Assembly (NCBI RefSeq): GCF_009208565.1
Contig: NZ_WFLK01000004.1
Span: 248,001 to 312,000, forward strand
Length of the DNA stretch: 64,000 bases
Direction of reading: 5' to 3'
Source of the DNA: Janthinobacterium aquaticum
GTDB taxonomy: Bacteria; Pseudomonadota; Gammaproteobacteria; Burkholderiales; Burkholderiaceae_D
This document shows positions 9,527 through 18,450 of this stretch, one piece after another. The notes under the pieces are model-generated. The model made no database searches. It was not told the DNA's origin and was given only the letters and a program-made list of their open reading frames with translations. The position numbers and the translations under genes were made by a program. Each line of letters opens with the position of its first letter. Within the stretch, counting starts at the first letter, position 1.

Positions 9527-11329
9527 TTATGCGGCCAGTTGCTGAAGCAGGTACAGGCGCTGGTACAAGCCCTGTTCGATTTGCATCAGTTCATCGTGCG
9601 AGCCGGCCTCGGTAATGCGGCCATGGTTGAGCACGATAATCGTATCGGCTTCACGAATGGTCGACAGCCGGTGCGCGATGGCGATAATGGTGACCTTGCC
9701 GCGCAGCTCGTTCAGGGCCTGCTGCACGATCTGCTCGGTCTGGCTGTCGATGCGCGAGGTGGCCTCATCGAGCAGCAGGATGCGCGGCTGGCCGGCCAGT
9801 GCGCGGGCAATCGCGATCAGCTGCTTTTGCCCTGATGACAGGCGCGAGCCGCCTTCGCCCAGCATGGTGTCGTAACCGTGTTCGAGCGCGGCGATAAAGT
9901 CGTGCGCATGCGCCGCGCGCGCGGCCGCCTCGATCTGCGCCTGCGTGTAGCCGCGGCCCATGTCGATGTTTTCGCGCGCCGAGGCGGCCAGCAGGAACGG
10001 GTCCTGCGGCACCAGCCCCACTTCGGCGCGGAAGTGAGCATTGTCGATGCTGTCGAGCGCCATGCCGTTGATGGCAATGCTGCCCTGCGAAACCGGATAA
10101 AAGCGCAGCAGCAGCGACAGCAGGGTCGACTTGCCGCTGCCGGTATGGCCGACGATGCCGAAAAACGCGCCCTGCGGGATGGTCAGCGACAGATCGTGCA
10201 GCACCGGCTGTTTTTCCACATAAGCAAACGTAAGGTCGCGTATGGCCACGGCCGGCGTATCGGCCGACGCCGTGACAGCGCTGCTCTGGCGCGCGCTTTG
10301 CTGCGCATGTTCGGGCGCCTGCGCTTCGTCGAGCAGGGCCGAGACGCGCGCGGCCGCTACCACCGACTGCTGCAGCTGGCTGAACTGCATGGTGATCTGG
10401 ATCAGCGGCTCGATCACGCGTGCGATATAGCTGATGAACGCGTACAGCACGCCCACTTCGACGGCGCCCAGTTCGCGCCGGCCAAAGCTGAAAATCACCA
10501 CCGCCAGCAACACGATATTGAGCATATCGAGCGCCGGGCGCAGCAGCCAGGCGTTGGCGCGCAGTTCATGCATGCGCGCCTTGTAATGGTCCTGGTTGAT
10601 GCCGGCAAAACGCTGGCCGAAGCGGCGCTCGGCGTTATTGGCCTGCAGTACGCTCATGCCGCCAATCGACTCGGCCACCTGGCCGTTGATCTCGCTGCGC
10701 AGCGCGCGCGCGTGGGTCACGGCCGGCGCACTCCAGCGCTGGTACAGGAACACGATCACCAGCACGGCCGGCAGCAGTGCCAGCACGATCAGCATCAGGC
10801 GCCAGTCGAGAAACGCCATCGCGGCCATGGTGCCGATCAGCACGATGGAGCTGTCGAGGATCACGAACAGTACCTGCACATACAGCGACTTGACCGCTTC
10901 GGTGTCGTTGGTGACGCGGCTGACCAGCTGGCCGGTAATGGCGCGGTCGAAAAACGCCATCGGCAGTTTCAGCACATGCTGGTAGACGTTTTCACGCAGG
11001 CGCTGCACCGAACGCATGGCCAGGCCGGACAGGCGCACCAGTTGCAGGTAGCGCAGGCCGCTGGCGGCCCAGCCGGTCAGCAGCACGCCGCCCAGCAGCA
11101 GCGACATGCGGGTCCAGTCCAGCTGGCGCGGCAGCAGATGCTGGTCGATCAGCGCCTTGCCCAGGATCGGGCCCATTACTTCCAGGCCGGCGGCAAGGAT
11201 CAGCCAGAAGGTGGCCCAGTTCAGGTGGCGCAGGTCGGGCGTGGCGGCGCGGCGCAATAGTGCCAGCGCCTGCATGGCCTGGCGCCGCACCGAGGCGCCG
11301 TCGCCGTTGGCGGTGTCAGTTGTCTTCAA
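9527..11329 (-). CDS. mdlB: ABC exporter half-transporter, MdlB-like
   Basis: This 600-residue fused membrane and ATPase protein has six membrane helices in about 30-330 and a nucleotide-binding domain in about 360-600. The Walker A is GHTGSGKST, Walker B ILLLDEAT and the switch histidine lies in IAIAHRLS. The ABC signature is LSSGQ rather than LSGGQ, a change expected in one partner of a heterodimeric exporter. Its start overlaps the end of the preceding ABC gene by 14 bases, so the two are co-translated. Family members export lipids, peptides or drugs; the substrate here is unknown. Confidence 0.85.
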   Translation of the reverse strand: MKTTDTANGDGASVRRQAMQALALLRRAATPDLRHLNWATFWLILAAGLEVMGPILGKALIDQHLLPRQLDWTRMSLLLGGVLLTGWAASGLRYLQLVRLSGLAMRSVQRLRENVYQHVLKLPMAFFDRAITGQLVSRVTNDTEAVKSLYVQVLFVILDSSIVLIGTMAAMAFLDWRLMLIVLALLPAVLVIVFLYQRWSAPAVTHARALRSEINGQVAESIGGMSVLQANNAERRFGQRFAGINQDHYKARMHELRANAWLLRPALDMLNIVLLAVVIFSFGRRELGAVEVGVLYAFISYIARVIEPLIQITMQFSQLQQSVVAAARVSALLDEAQAPEHAQQSARQSSAVTASADTPAVAIRDLTFAYVEKQPVLHDLSLTIPQGAFFGIVGHTGSGKSTLLSLLLRFYPVSQGSIAINGMALDSIDNAHFRAEVGLVPQDPFLLAASARENIDMGRGYTQAQIEAAARAAHAHDFIAALEHGYDTMLGEGGSRLSSGQKQLIAIARALAGQPRILLLDEATSRIDSQTEQIVQQALNELRGKVTIIAIAHRLSTIREADTIIVLNHGRITEAGSHDELMQIEQGLYQRLYLLQQLAA

Positions 11330-13067
11330 GGCTGGCCTCCAGTTGTTGATAGCGCCATTGGCTGGCGTACCAGCCGTCGCGTTCCAGCAGTTGCTGGTGG
11401 CTGCCCGACTCGCTGATGCGTCCGCCGCGCAGCACCAGGATCAGGTCGGCGTTGACCACCGCGCTCAGGCGGTGGCTGGCAATAATGGCGCTGCGCTCGG
11501 GGCGCGCACGGCGCAGTTCTTCAAGGTGCTGCAGGATGCGCGTTTCGGTGCCGGTATCGACGGCCGACAGCGCATCGTCGAGCAGCAGCAGGCCGTTGTC
11601 GGCCAGCAGCGCGCGTGCAATGGCTACGCGCTGGCGCTGGCCGCCCGACAGGGTAATGCCTTTTTCGCCGACCTGGGTGGCGTAGCCCTGCGGGAACTGC
11701 ACGATATCGTCATGGATATCGGCCAGGCGCGCGGCGCGTTCGACATCCTGCCGGCTCGCCTCGGGGCGCGCCAGCGCAATATTGTCGGCGATGCTGGCCG
11801 AGAACAGGAACGACTCCTGCGGCACCCAACTGATCGCTGCGCGCAGCGCATGCAGGGTGTAGGCGTCGAGCGGCTGGCCGCTCCAGGTGGCGCTGCCCGT
11901 TTGCGGCGTGACCTGGCGCAGCAGCACGCGCAGCAAGGTGGTCTTGCCGCTGCCGGTCGGGCCGACCAGGCCCAGCGTCTGGCCCGGCTGCAGCTGCAGG
12001 TCGATCTGCGACAGCGCCGGCACGGTCTGGCCAGCATAGGCGTAGCCGACCTGCGCCAGTTGCAGCGGGCCGGGCGTGACGGCCGCGATGGCGCCATGGT
12101 CGCCAATGGCCAGCGGCGCGTCGAGCATCGGCTGCAAGCGCTGCCAGGCGGCGCGGCCGCGCTCGATCAGCGACAGCACCCAGCCGGCTGCAAACATCGG
12201 CCAGATCAATTGGCCCAGATACATTGAAAAACTGGTCAGCGCGCCGACCGTCAGCTGGTTGTGCCAGACCAGGTAGCCGCCCAGGCCCAGCGTCAGTGCG
12301 GTGGCCGCCGTCAGCGTCAGTCCGACCGCCGGCTCGTAGGCCGCCTCCCAGCGCTGCGCCGTCAGGCTGGCGTTGGCCGCATGGCCGGCCAGCGTGGAAA
12401 ACTGCGCGCTGCTGCGCTGTTCCAGGCCCAGCGCGCGCAGCGTGCGCACGCCCGTCACGGTTTCCTGGACATGGTCGTTGAGCGCCGCAAAGCGCTTGAG
12501 CGAATCGGTCGAGGCGGTATGGATATGGCTGGAAATGCGCCAGAAAGCCAGTCCCATCAGCGGGAACGGTAGCAGCGCAATCGAGGCCAGGCGCCAGTCC
12601 ACCCCCAGCAGCATAATGCCCAGCACCATCAGCAGCGTCAGCGTGCCGTCGAAGCCGGCCAGCATGGCTTCGCCGGCCGCCATTTCAATCGCATCGATAT
12701 CGTTGGTGGCCAGCGCCATCAGGTCGCCGGTGCGCTGGCCCTGGTAAAACGATGCGCCTTGCTGCGCCATGCGCGTGTAGAAACGCGTGCGCAGCATCAC
12801 GCCCAGCTGGTAGGCCGCCTTGAACAGCGTGATGCGCCAGCCGACACGCAGGAAATAGATCATCACGCCCACTGCGAGCAGGGTCAGCAGTTCCAGCCAC
12901 AGCTGTTGCGTGCTCATGGTATGTGCGGCCAGCGCGTCGATAATGGCGCCGACGCGGCGCGGTATCCACACCGTCAGGGTGGCCACGCCGGTCAGCATCA
13001 CGGCGGCGGCGGCGTACGATGGCCAATGCTGGCGCACGAAGCTGGCGATTAGCCTCGATAAACTCAT
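11316..13067 (-). CDS. mdlA: ABC exporter half-transporter, MdlA-like, with degenerate catalytic residue
   Basis: The start at 13067 (MSLSRLIASFVRQHW) is preferred over an upstream in-frame ATG at 13166 because AAAGG precedes it and the upstream extension is Arg-rich and atypical. The product is 583 residues, with six membrane helices followed by an ATPase domain: Walker A GPTGSGKTT, intact signature LSGGQRQR, and Walker B LLLLDDALS, in which the catalytic Glu is Asp. That change, combined with the altered signature of the MdlB-like partner, falls in the same composite ATP site, so the heterodimer has one degenerate and one active site. Confidence 0.85.
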   Translation of the reverse strand: MSLSRLIASFVRQHWPSYAAAAVMLTGVATLTVWIPRRVGAIIDALAAHTMSTQQLWLELLTLLAVGVMIYFLRVGWRITLFKAAYQLGVMLRTRFYTRMAQQGASFYQGQRTGDLMALATNDIDAIEMAAGEAMLAGFDGTLTLLMVLGIMLLGVDWRLASIALLPFPLMGLAFWRISSHIHTASTDSLKRFAALNDHVQETVTGVRTLRALGLEQRSSAQFSTLAGHAANASLTAQRWEAAYEPAVGLTLTAATALTLGLGGYLVWHNQLTVGALTSFSMYLGQLIWPMFAAGWVLSLIERGRAAWQRLQPMLDAPLAIGDHGAIAAVTPGPLQLAQVGYAYAGQTVPALSQIDLQLQPGQTLGLVGPTGSGKTTLLRVLLRQVTPQTGSATWSGQPLDAYTLHALRAAISWVPQESFLFSASIADNIALARPEASRQDVERAARLADIHDDIVQFPQGYATQVGEKGITLSGGQRQRVAIARALLADNGLLLLDDALSAVDTGTETRILQHLEELRRARPERSAIIASHRLSAVVNADLILVLRGGRISESGSHQQLLERDGWYASQWRYQQLEASLEDN

Positions 13068-13173
13068 GGTTGCCTTTGCTTGTAGTCGGAGAGCCGCGGG
13101 GCGGGAGCGCGAGCGCGGACGGGAGAGCCGTAGCATACAACAAGGCAAGAAAATGCGCTTCGGCAACCAAAAG

Positions 13174-13196
13174 CAAAAACGGGCCGTAGCCCGTTT
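13174..13196 (-). terminator. Rho-independent terminator of the phasin gene
   Basis: AAACGGGC (13177-13184) and GCCCGTTT (13189-13196) form a perfect 8-base stem with a CGTA loop. Read on the minus strand the stem ends in a U tract, as expected for the end of the phasin transcript. Confidence 0.8.
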
Positions 13197-13224
13197 GCGT
13201 GGATGCAGGCCGGTACTCTTACTT

Positions 13225-13908
13225 TTACCTTTTCTTGCCGCCCTTGACCACCGGCACAGGACCAGTCTTGCTGACCGGTGCCTTGATACGCGATATCGGC
13301 AGCTCGGTTGCCTCGGCGGCGGCCAGCACGGCCGATTCCGGCACTTCGAGCTTGAGCGGTTCTGTTGGCGGCGCCACCGGTGCCGAGGCGGCCAGCGGCA
13401 GCGGTGCCGGCTTTATTTCGTCCTGCACTGACAGTACGGCAGCCGGTGCTTCGACCGGCTCGTCGGCAACAATAATGACAGGCGCCAGTTGCGCTGGCGC
13501 TTCGGTCGTGCTGACAGCGGGCGCGGCAATCAGTTGCACCTGCACCGGCACAGCTGTGTACGGCGTCGCTTCGGGCAGGTCGAGGCGTGCCTTGGCCGAA
13601 GCCAGCAGTTCAGCGTGGGTGGAGGAGGCAATGCCGTACAACTGGCGGCCGTAGGCCAGCAGGCTGTCGATATTCGGTTTGGCCTGGTTCACGCCAAAAC
13701 TGAAAAATTCGCGTGGGTCTTGCGTTTCAAGCAGGTGCTGGGCGGTAGCGGCCGTGTGCGACAGGGCGGCCTTGCCGGCGTTCAGGTTCAGGGCGATGAC
13801 TTTTTCGGCGCCATCGAGCACGGTGCTGGCAACTTTGCCAAATAGTTGCAACTGCGTATCAAGGTGCGATTTGGCGGCGCTGGAAAATTCCTGTGGAAGC
13901 GAAAACAT
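13225..13908 (-). CDS. phaP: Phasin family protein (PHA granule-associated)
   Basis: The 227-residue protein begins MFSLPQEFSSAAKSHLDTQL and has the amphipathic helical core (about 1-110) of phasins, which coat polyhydroxyalkanoate granules and limit their coalescence. Typical features are the AEKVIALNLNAGKAAL segment and DPREFFSFG. The C-terminal half is Pro/Ala-rich and low in complexity and ends in a basic VKGGKKR tail like that of phasins able to bind nucleic acid. No PHA synthase genes are in the window. A perfect palindrome 38 bases upstream matches the PhaR-type site CTGC-N3-GCAG, suggesting repression when no polymer is present. Confidence 0.88.
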   Translation of the reverse strand: MFSLPQEFSSAAKSHLDTQLQLFGKVASTVLDGAEKVIALNLNAGKAALSHTAATAQHLLETQDPREFFSFGVNQAKPNIDSLLAYGRQLYGIASSTHAELLASAKARLDLPEATPYTAVPVQVQLIAAPAVSTTEAPAQLAPVIIVADEPVEAPAAVLSVQDEIKPAPLPLAASAPVAPPTEPLKLEVPESAVLAAAEATELPISRIKAPVSKTGPVPVVKGGKKR

Positions 13909-13945
13909 ATTTACTCCTTGTCGGGATTAAAATGCTGGCAAGACG

Positions 13946-13960
13946 CGCTGCAGTGCAGCG
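13946..13960. promoter_or_regulatory. PhaR-like operator upstream of the phasin gene
   Basis: CGCTGCAGTGCAGCG is a perfect 15-base palindrome containing CTGC-AGT-GCAG. PhaR of Paracoccus is known to bind CTGC-N3/4-GCAG near phasin genes. It lies in a 318-base gap (13909-14226) between the divergent phasin and cytosine deaminase genes, in which I see no other gene; CAGGAG at about 14217-14222 is the deaminase ribosome site. Confidence 0.6.
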
Positions 13961-14226
13961 GACGTTTTGTCTGGCTCATGCGCTGCCGGCAAATGATCGC
14001 AAGGCTGGCGACAGCTGGATTTTGATGCGATGCAATATGGCCATTCTAGCGGCGTTTGGCGTTGTTTGAAAGTTATTTTGTATCGTGCTGTGGTCTGCCT
14101 GCCGCCATTTCCCGTACTGTGTGGCTAAGTGCAGGGGCTTTGAGCCAGCGCAAGGCTAGATCGGAAAAATTGTGGCAGGCCATGCTGCGTGCACTGCAAC
14201 ATGGTCACTATCTAGACAGGAGTTAC

Positions 14227-15501
14227 ATGCAAACCGTTATCCGCAACGCCAGCCTGCCCGACGGGCGCACCGGGATCGATATTGCCATCAACCATGGCCG
14301 CATAGCCGAAGTTGGTCCTGCCTTGCCGGTTACCGGCGCGCGCGAGATCGACGCCGGCGGCGACCTGGTCACGCCGCCGTTTGTCGATGCCCATTTCCAT
14401 ATGGACGCCACGCTCAGCTTTGGCCTGCCGCGCGTCAATGCCTCCGGCACTTTGCTGGAGGGCATTGCGCTGTGGGGCGAACTCAAGCCGCAACTGACCC
14501 AGGATGCGCTGGTCGAGCGCGCGCTGCAGTATTGCGACTGGGCGGTGGCGCGCGGGCTGCTGGCTATCCGCAGCCATGTCGATATCTGCGATCCGCGCCT
14601 GCTGGCCGTCGAAGCGCTGCTCGACGTCAAGCGCCAGGTAGCGCCGTATCTCGACCTGCAGCTGGTGGCGTTTCCGCAGGACGGCATCCTGCGCAGCCCC
14701 GGCGCGTTCGACAACCTCAAGCGTGCGATTGCCATGGGCGTCGACGTGGTGGGCGGCATTCCGCATTTCGAGCGCACCATGGCCGACGGCGCCGAATCGG
14801 TGCGCCTGCTGTGCGAATACGCGTGCGAGCAGGGGCTGATGGTCGACATGCACTGCGACGAGTCGGACGATCCGCTATCGCGCCATATCGAAACGCTGGC
14901 CTACCATAGCCAGCGCCTTGGGATGCAGGGCCGGGTGACCGGCTCGCACCTGACGTCCATGCATTCGATGGACAATTACTACGTGAGCAAGCTTCTGCCC
15001 TTGATCCGCGAAGCGGGCGTGGCGGCGATTGCCAATCCGCTTATCAATATCACGCTGCAAGGGCGCCACGACAGCTATCCCAAGCGGCGCGGCATGACGC
15101 GCGTGCCCGAGATGCTGGCCGCCGGCATCCCGGTGGCGTTCGGCCACGACTGCGTGATGGACCCGTGGTACAGCCTCGGTTCGGGCGATATGCTGGAAGT
15201 GGCGCACATGGGCCTGCATGTGGCGCAGATGACGGGCCTGCAAGCCATGCACGAATGTTTTATCGCCGTGACCGAAACGCCGGCGCGCATCCTGGGGCTG
15301 CAAGGCTATGGCCTGGCGCCGGGTTGCCATGCCGACCTGGTGCTGCTCGATGCCGCCAGTACCGTTGAGGCGCTGCGCCTGCGTGCGGTGCGCCGGCTGG
15401 TGATGCGGCGCGGTGAAATCGTCAGCGAGTCGCCGCCAGCCAGCGCGCGCCTGGCGCTGCCCGGGCGCCCGCAGCACATCAATTTTCGTCTGGGGCGTTG
15501 A
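14227..15501 (+). CDS. codA: Cytosine deaminase-like amidohydrolase
   Basis: The start at 14227 follows a CAGGAG site; longer in-frame starts upstream lack one. The 424-residue product matches E. coli CodA in length and motifs: HFHMDAT near residue 60 (metal histidines), HVDICD, DMHCDES with the catalytic acid region, HLTSMHSMD, and GHDCVMDPWYSLG supplying the last metal aspartate. The reaction would be hydrolytic deamination of cytosine to uracil for pyrimidine salvage, though isopropylammelide and other ring deaminases share the fold. A GNAT gene follows closely and probably shares the transcript. Confidence 0.82.
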   Translation: MQTVIRNASLPDGRTGIDIAINHGRIAEVGPALPVTGAREIDAGGDLVTPPFVDAHFHMDATLSFGLPRVNASGTLLEGIALWGELKPQLTQDALVERALQYCDWAVARGLLAIRSHVDICDPRLLAVEALLDVKRQVAPYLDLQLVAFPQDGILRSPGAFDNLKRAIAMGVDVVGGIPHFERTMADGAESVRLLCEYACEQGLMVDMHCDESDDPLSRHIETLAYHSQRLGMQGRVTGSHLTSMHSMDNYYVSKLLPLIREAGVAAIANPLINITLQGRHDSYPKRRGMTRVPEMLAAGIPVAFGHDCVMDPWYSLGSGDMLEVAHMGLHVAQMTGLQAMHECFIAVTETPARILGLQGYGLAPGCHADLVLLDAASTVEALRLRAVRRLVMRRGEIVSESPPASARLALPGRPQHINFRLGR

Positions 15502-15533
15502 AAGCCCCAGGCCATTTTTTCAGGAGACCCGAT

Positions 15534-16055
15534 TTGGACGACATTACCATCCGCCCGGCCCAGGAGGCTGACTTCGAGGCCATGTGGGCCATTTTCAGCA
15601 CGCTGGTGGCCAATGGCGACACCTATGTGTTTGGCGCCGGCACCACGCGCGAAGCCTGCCACGCCTACTGGTTCGGTCCCGGCGTGCAGAGTTTCGTGGC
15701 CATGATGGGCAACGAGCGCCTGCTGGGCATGTATAAACTGGTGGCCAACCAGCTTGACCATGGCAACCATGTGGCCAATGCCTCGTTCATGGTCGATCCA
15801 GCCGCGCAGGGCGTCGGCGTGGGCCGCCTGCTGGGCGTGCACTGCATGGATGAGGCGCGCCGCAGCGGTTTTCTGGCGATGCAGTTCAACTTTGTCGTCA
15901 GCACCAACCTGGCCGCCGTCACGTTGTGGAAAAAGCTGGGCTTTACCATCGTCGGCACGCTGCCGCTCGCGTATCGCCATGCGCAGCTCGGTTATGTGGA
16001 CGCGTATGTGATGCACCAGCTGCTGGTCGATCCGATGCAGTGGCCGTCCAGTTGA
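15534..16055 (+). CDS. GNAT family N-acetyltransferase
   Basis: A TTG start at 15534 is chosen because CAGGAG lies seven bases upstream and the product then begins directly with the fold (MDDITIRPAQEADFEAMW). The 173-residue protein shows the acetyl-CoA-binding region AAQGVGVGRLLGVHCMDEAR, a Q/R-x-x-G-x-G/A pattern, and the usual late VTLWKKLGFTIVGTLP segment. The acceptor is unknown. It lies 32 bases after the deaminase gene and is followed by a terminator, so the two form a short operon. Confidence 0.85.
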   Translation: MDDITIRPAQEADFEAMWAIFSTLVANGDTYVFGAGTTREACHAYWFGPGVQSFVAMMGNERLLGMYKLVANQLDHGNHVANASFMVDPAAQGVGVGRLLGVHCMDEARRSGFLAMQFNFVVSTNLAAVTLWKKLGFTIVGTLPLAYRHAQLGYVDAYVMHQLLVDPMQWPSS

Positions 16056-16071
16056 AAAATAGTATTTGAAA

Positions 16072-16114
16072 ACTGGCCGCTTTTGCAGTGGTGGCGGCCG
16101 GTCTTTGTTTTTAT
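16072..16114 (+). terminator. Terminator after the codA-GNAT pair
   Basis: ACTGGCCGC (16072-16080) and GCGGCCGGT (16094-16102) pair with one G-U, and CTTTGTTTTT follows. The position between the acetyltransferase stop and the polyol operon fits the end of the upstream transcript. Confidence 0.65.
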
Positions 16115-16164
16115 AGTGGCTTTACCGGTGGAGAACCGCCGGACTATAAAAATGGAGACCATCA

Positions 16165-17445
16165 ATGAAAATCGTAACTGCTGTTGCGTGCGGCGCTCTC
16201 GCGTCCGCCGGTTTGATGAGCGTGCCGATGGCGTCGGCACAAAGCTGCAAGGTACCCGTACTGAAGGTGCTCGCGCAAAAGAGCCTGGGCCTGACGGTGA
16301 TGGAAAAGACCCTGGTCGACTATGAGAAAGCCAGCGGCACCAAGGTGCAGATCAGCTATTTTGGCGAGAACGACCGCCGCGCCAAGGCGCGCCTGGACGC
16401 CTCCACCAAGGCCGGCTCCTACCAGGTCTACTATATCGATGAAGCCAACGTGGCTGAATTTGCCGCCGCCGGCTGGGTTCAGCCGCTGCTCAAGTATTTG
16501 CCCAAGGACGCCGACTACGATGACTTCCTGCCGGGACGTCGCGCCGTGGCAAGCTATAACGGCGTCGCCTATTTCGCGCCGCTGATCGGCGGCAGCGACT
16601 TCCTGTTCTACCGCCGCGACCTGCTGGAAAAGGCCGGCGTTGCCGTGCCCAAGACGCTCGACGAACTGGTCGCAGCCGTGAAAAAAATGCACAGTCCGCC
16701 GAACATCTATGGCTGGGCGGCGCGCGGCCAGCGTGGCTCGGGCATGAATGTGTGGCGCTGGGCGCCGTTCATGCTCGCTGCCGGCGGCAAATGGGAAAAC
16801 AATGGCGTGCCGGCCTTCAATTCTGCGCAGGCCGTGAAAGCAACCACGCTTTACCGCGATCTGTTCAAGTATGCGCCACCGGGCGGCGCCACCTATGACT
16901 GGAGCAATGCGCTCGAAGCGTTCAGGTCCGGCAAGGTTGCCTTCATGATTGAGTCCACGCCGTTTGCCGACTGGATGGAAGACCCGAAAAAATCGTCGGT
17001 GGTCGACAAGGTCGGCTATGCGCGTCCGCCGGCACCGCTGGCGTCAGCTGCCTACGGCCATGGCCTGGCCATTTCCACCTCGGGCGCCAAAGACGAATGC
17101 ACGCGCCAGGCGGCCGGCAAGTTCATTGCCTTTGCCACCGGCAAGGAGCAGGAACAGGCGCGCCTGAAGGACGGCGTGTTCAGCGACTACAACCGCAGCA
17201 GCACCGTCAACAGCGACTACTTCCGCAAGCACGTCAAGCCGCAGATCCAGGCCGGCCTGACCGACACCACGCCAGTCTCGCGCGTGACCATCTGGCCTAG
17301 CCCCGAATGGCCGGATATCGGCGACAACCTGGGCGTGGTGCTCGAAGAAGTGTTTACCGGTACCCGCGGCGACGTGCAAAGTGCGCTCGATGAGGCGAAC
17401 GAGTATGCAACGGACGTCGTGCAGCGCGCGAAGAAGCGCAAGTAA
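16165..17445 (+). CDS. Polyol/sugar ABC transporter substrate-binding protein
   Basis: The 426-residue protein has a Sec signal peptide (MKIVTAVACGALASAGLMS, cleavage near ASA-Q at 25) and the fold of family 1 extracellular solute-binding proteins, with LTVMEKTLVDYEKASGTKV early and the late FATGKEQEQARLKDGVFS region typical of sorbitol/mannitol-type binding proteins. It would capture the substrate in the periplasm for the two permeases and ATPase encoded downstream. A stem-loop repeat separates it from the permease genes, which may raise its expression relative to the membrane subunits. Confidence 0.88.
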   Translation: MKIVTAVACGALASAGLMSVPMASAQSCKVPVLKVLAQKSLGLTVMEKTLVDYEKASGTKVQISYFGENDRRAKARLDASTKAGSYQVYYIDEANVAEFAAAGWVQPLLKYLPKDADYDDFLPGRRAVASYNGVAYFAPLIGGSDFLFYRRDLLEKAGVAVPKTLDELVAAVKKMHSPPNIYGWAARGQRGSGMNVWRWAPFMLAAGGKWENNGVPAFNSAQAVKATTLYRDLFKYAPPGGATYDWSNALEAFRSGKVAFMIESTPFADWMEDPKKSSVVDKVGYARPPAPLASAAYGHGLAISTSGAKDECTRQAAGKFIAFATGKEQEQARLKDGVFSDYNRSSTVNSDYFRKHVKPQIQAGLTDTTPVSRVTIWPSPEWPDIGDNLGVVLEEVFTGTRGDVQSALDEANEYATDVVQRAKKRK

Positions 17446-17471
17446 CCTTCTTCCACCCAGCATCTGAACAG

Positions 17472-17532
17472 CCGGAGTCGGACGGGGACGTCTGGTCCCG
17501 CCGGGTCCGACCCCGGTAGTTCGCCGCTGGGG
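17472..17532. repeat. Long hairpin repeat, family 2, between binding protein and permease
   Basis: CCGGAGTCGGAC (17472-17483) pairs with GTCCGACCCCGG (17505-17516), 11 of 12 bases, around an inner GGGAC/GTCCC hairpin. The adjacent stretch GGGTCCGACCCCGGTAGTTC and following bases to 17532 recur, slightly changed, at 58398-58427. In E. coli a similar REP hairpin between malE and malF protects the malE mRNA; the same role is inferred here. Confidence 0.75.
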
Positions 17533-17559
17533 TAAAAATGACGCCTGAAAGCCATCCTC

Positions 17560-18450
17560 ATGCCGCATTCTTCTCATAAAAAACGCCATACCTGGCTGCC
17601 GGCGGTGTTTCTCACGCTGCCCATGCTGGTGCTGCTGGTACTGGGCCTGGTGCCCACCATTGCCGCCATCAACCTGGCCCTGCAAAACCGCGTGCTGCGC
17701 TACAGCGACAGCGACTATGTAGGCCTGGCCAACTTCGCGCGCCTGTTTGGCGACCGCCGCTTCCTGAACGCCGTGCAGGTCTCTGCCGTGTGGGAAGTGG
17801 TGACGGTAGCCGGTTCGCTGATCGCCGGCGTGCTGCTGGCCGTGTTCCTGTTTGAAAAAGTCAGGGGCCGTACACGCGATGTCATTGCACTGCTGCTGAT
17901 CGTGCCGGTGCTGATGCCGCGCGTGTCGGCGGCCTTTATCTGGAAGTTCATGTATTCGCCGCTGATGGGCATTCTCAACTGGCTGCTGGAAATCGTGGGG
18001 CTGGGCGGCAGCGCGCTGCTGGCCGATCCGGCTACTGCCCTGTATGCGGTGGCGCTGGTCGATATCTGGCAGTGGGGCCTGTTCTTTGGCGCCGTGATAT
18101 TGAAACTGCTGGAAACCTTACCGCACGAACCGCTGGAGGCGGCGCGCCTCGATTACGCCAGCACACTGCAGGTATATGCGTATATCGCGCTGCCGATGCT
18201 CAAGGTGCCCATCATGAGCCTGGTGTTTATCAAGATGGTCGAGTCGCTGCGCTCGTTCGACCTGATCTACGTGATGACCAAGGGCGGCCCCGGCATCGCC
18301 ACCGAAACGCTGGACATGTACGCCTATGCGCAAGGCATCGGACTGATGGGCAAGGTGTCGTACGCGTCCAGCATGGCCGTGCTGATGATGCTGGCCACCA
18401 CCATCATCTTTACCCTGCTCTGGAAGCGAGTCGCCAAATGGGAAAACTGA
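17560..18450 (+). CDS. Polyol ABC transporter permease 1 (MalF-type)
   Basis: The 296-residue protein has six membrane helices (first at about 14-36) and the binding-protein-dependent permease EAA loop near residue 190, EPLEAARLDYASTLQVYAYI, which contacts the ATPase. It follows the hairpin repeat and overlaps the next permease gene by 13 bases. Within the operon it corresponds to MtlF/SmoF of mannitol/sorbitol transporters. Confidence 0.9.
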   Translation: MPHSSHKKRHTWLPAVFLTLPMLVLLVLGLVPTIAAINLALQNRVLRYSDSDYVGLANFARLFGDRRFLNAVQVSAVWEVVTVAGSLIAGVLLAVFLFEKVRGRTRDVIALLLIVPVLMPRVSAAFIWKFMYSPLMGILNWLLEIVGLGGSALLADPATALYAVALVDIWQWGLFFGAVILKLLETLPHEPLEAARLDYASTLQVYAYIALPMLKVPIMSLVFIKMVESLRSFDLIYVMTKGGPGIATETLDMYAYAQGIGLMGKVSYASSMAVLMMLATTIIFTLLWKRVAKWEN

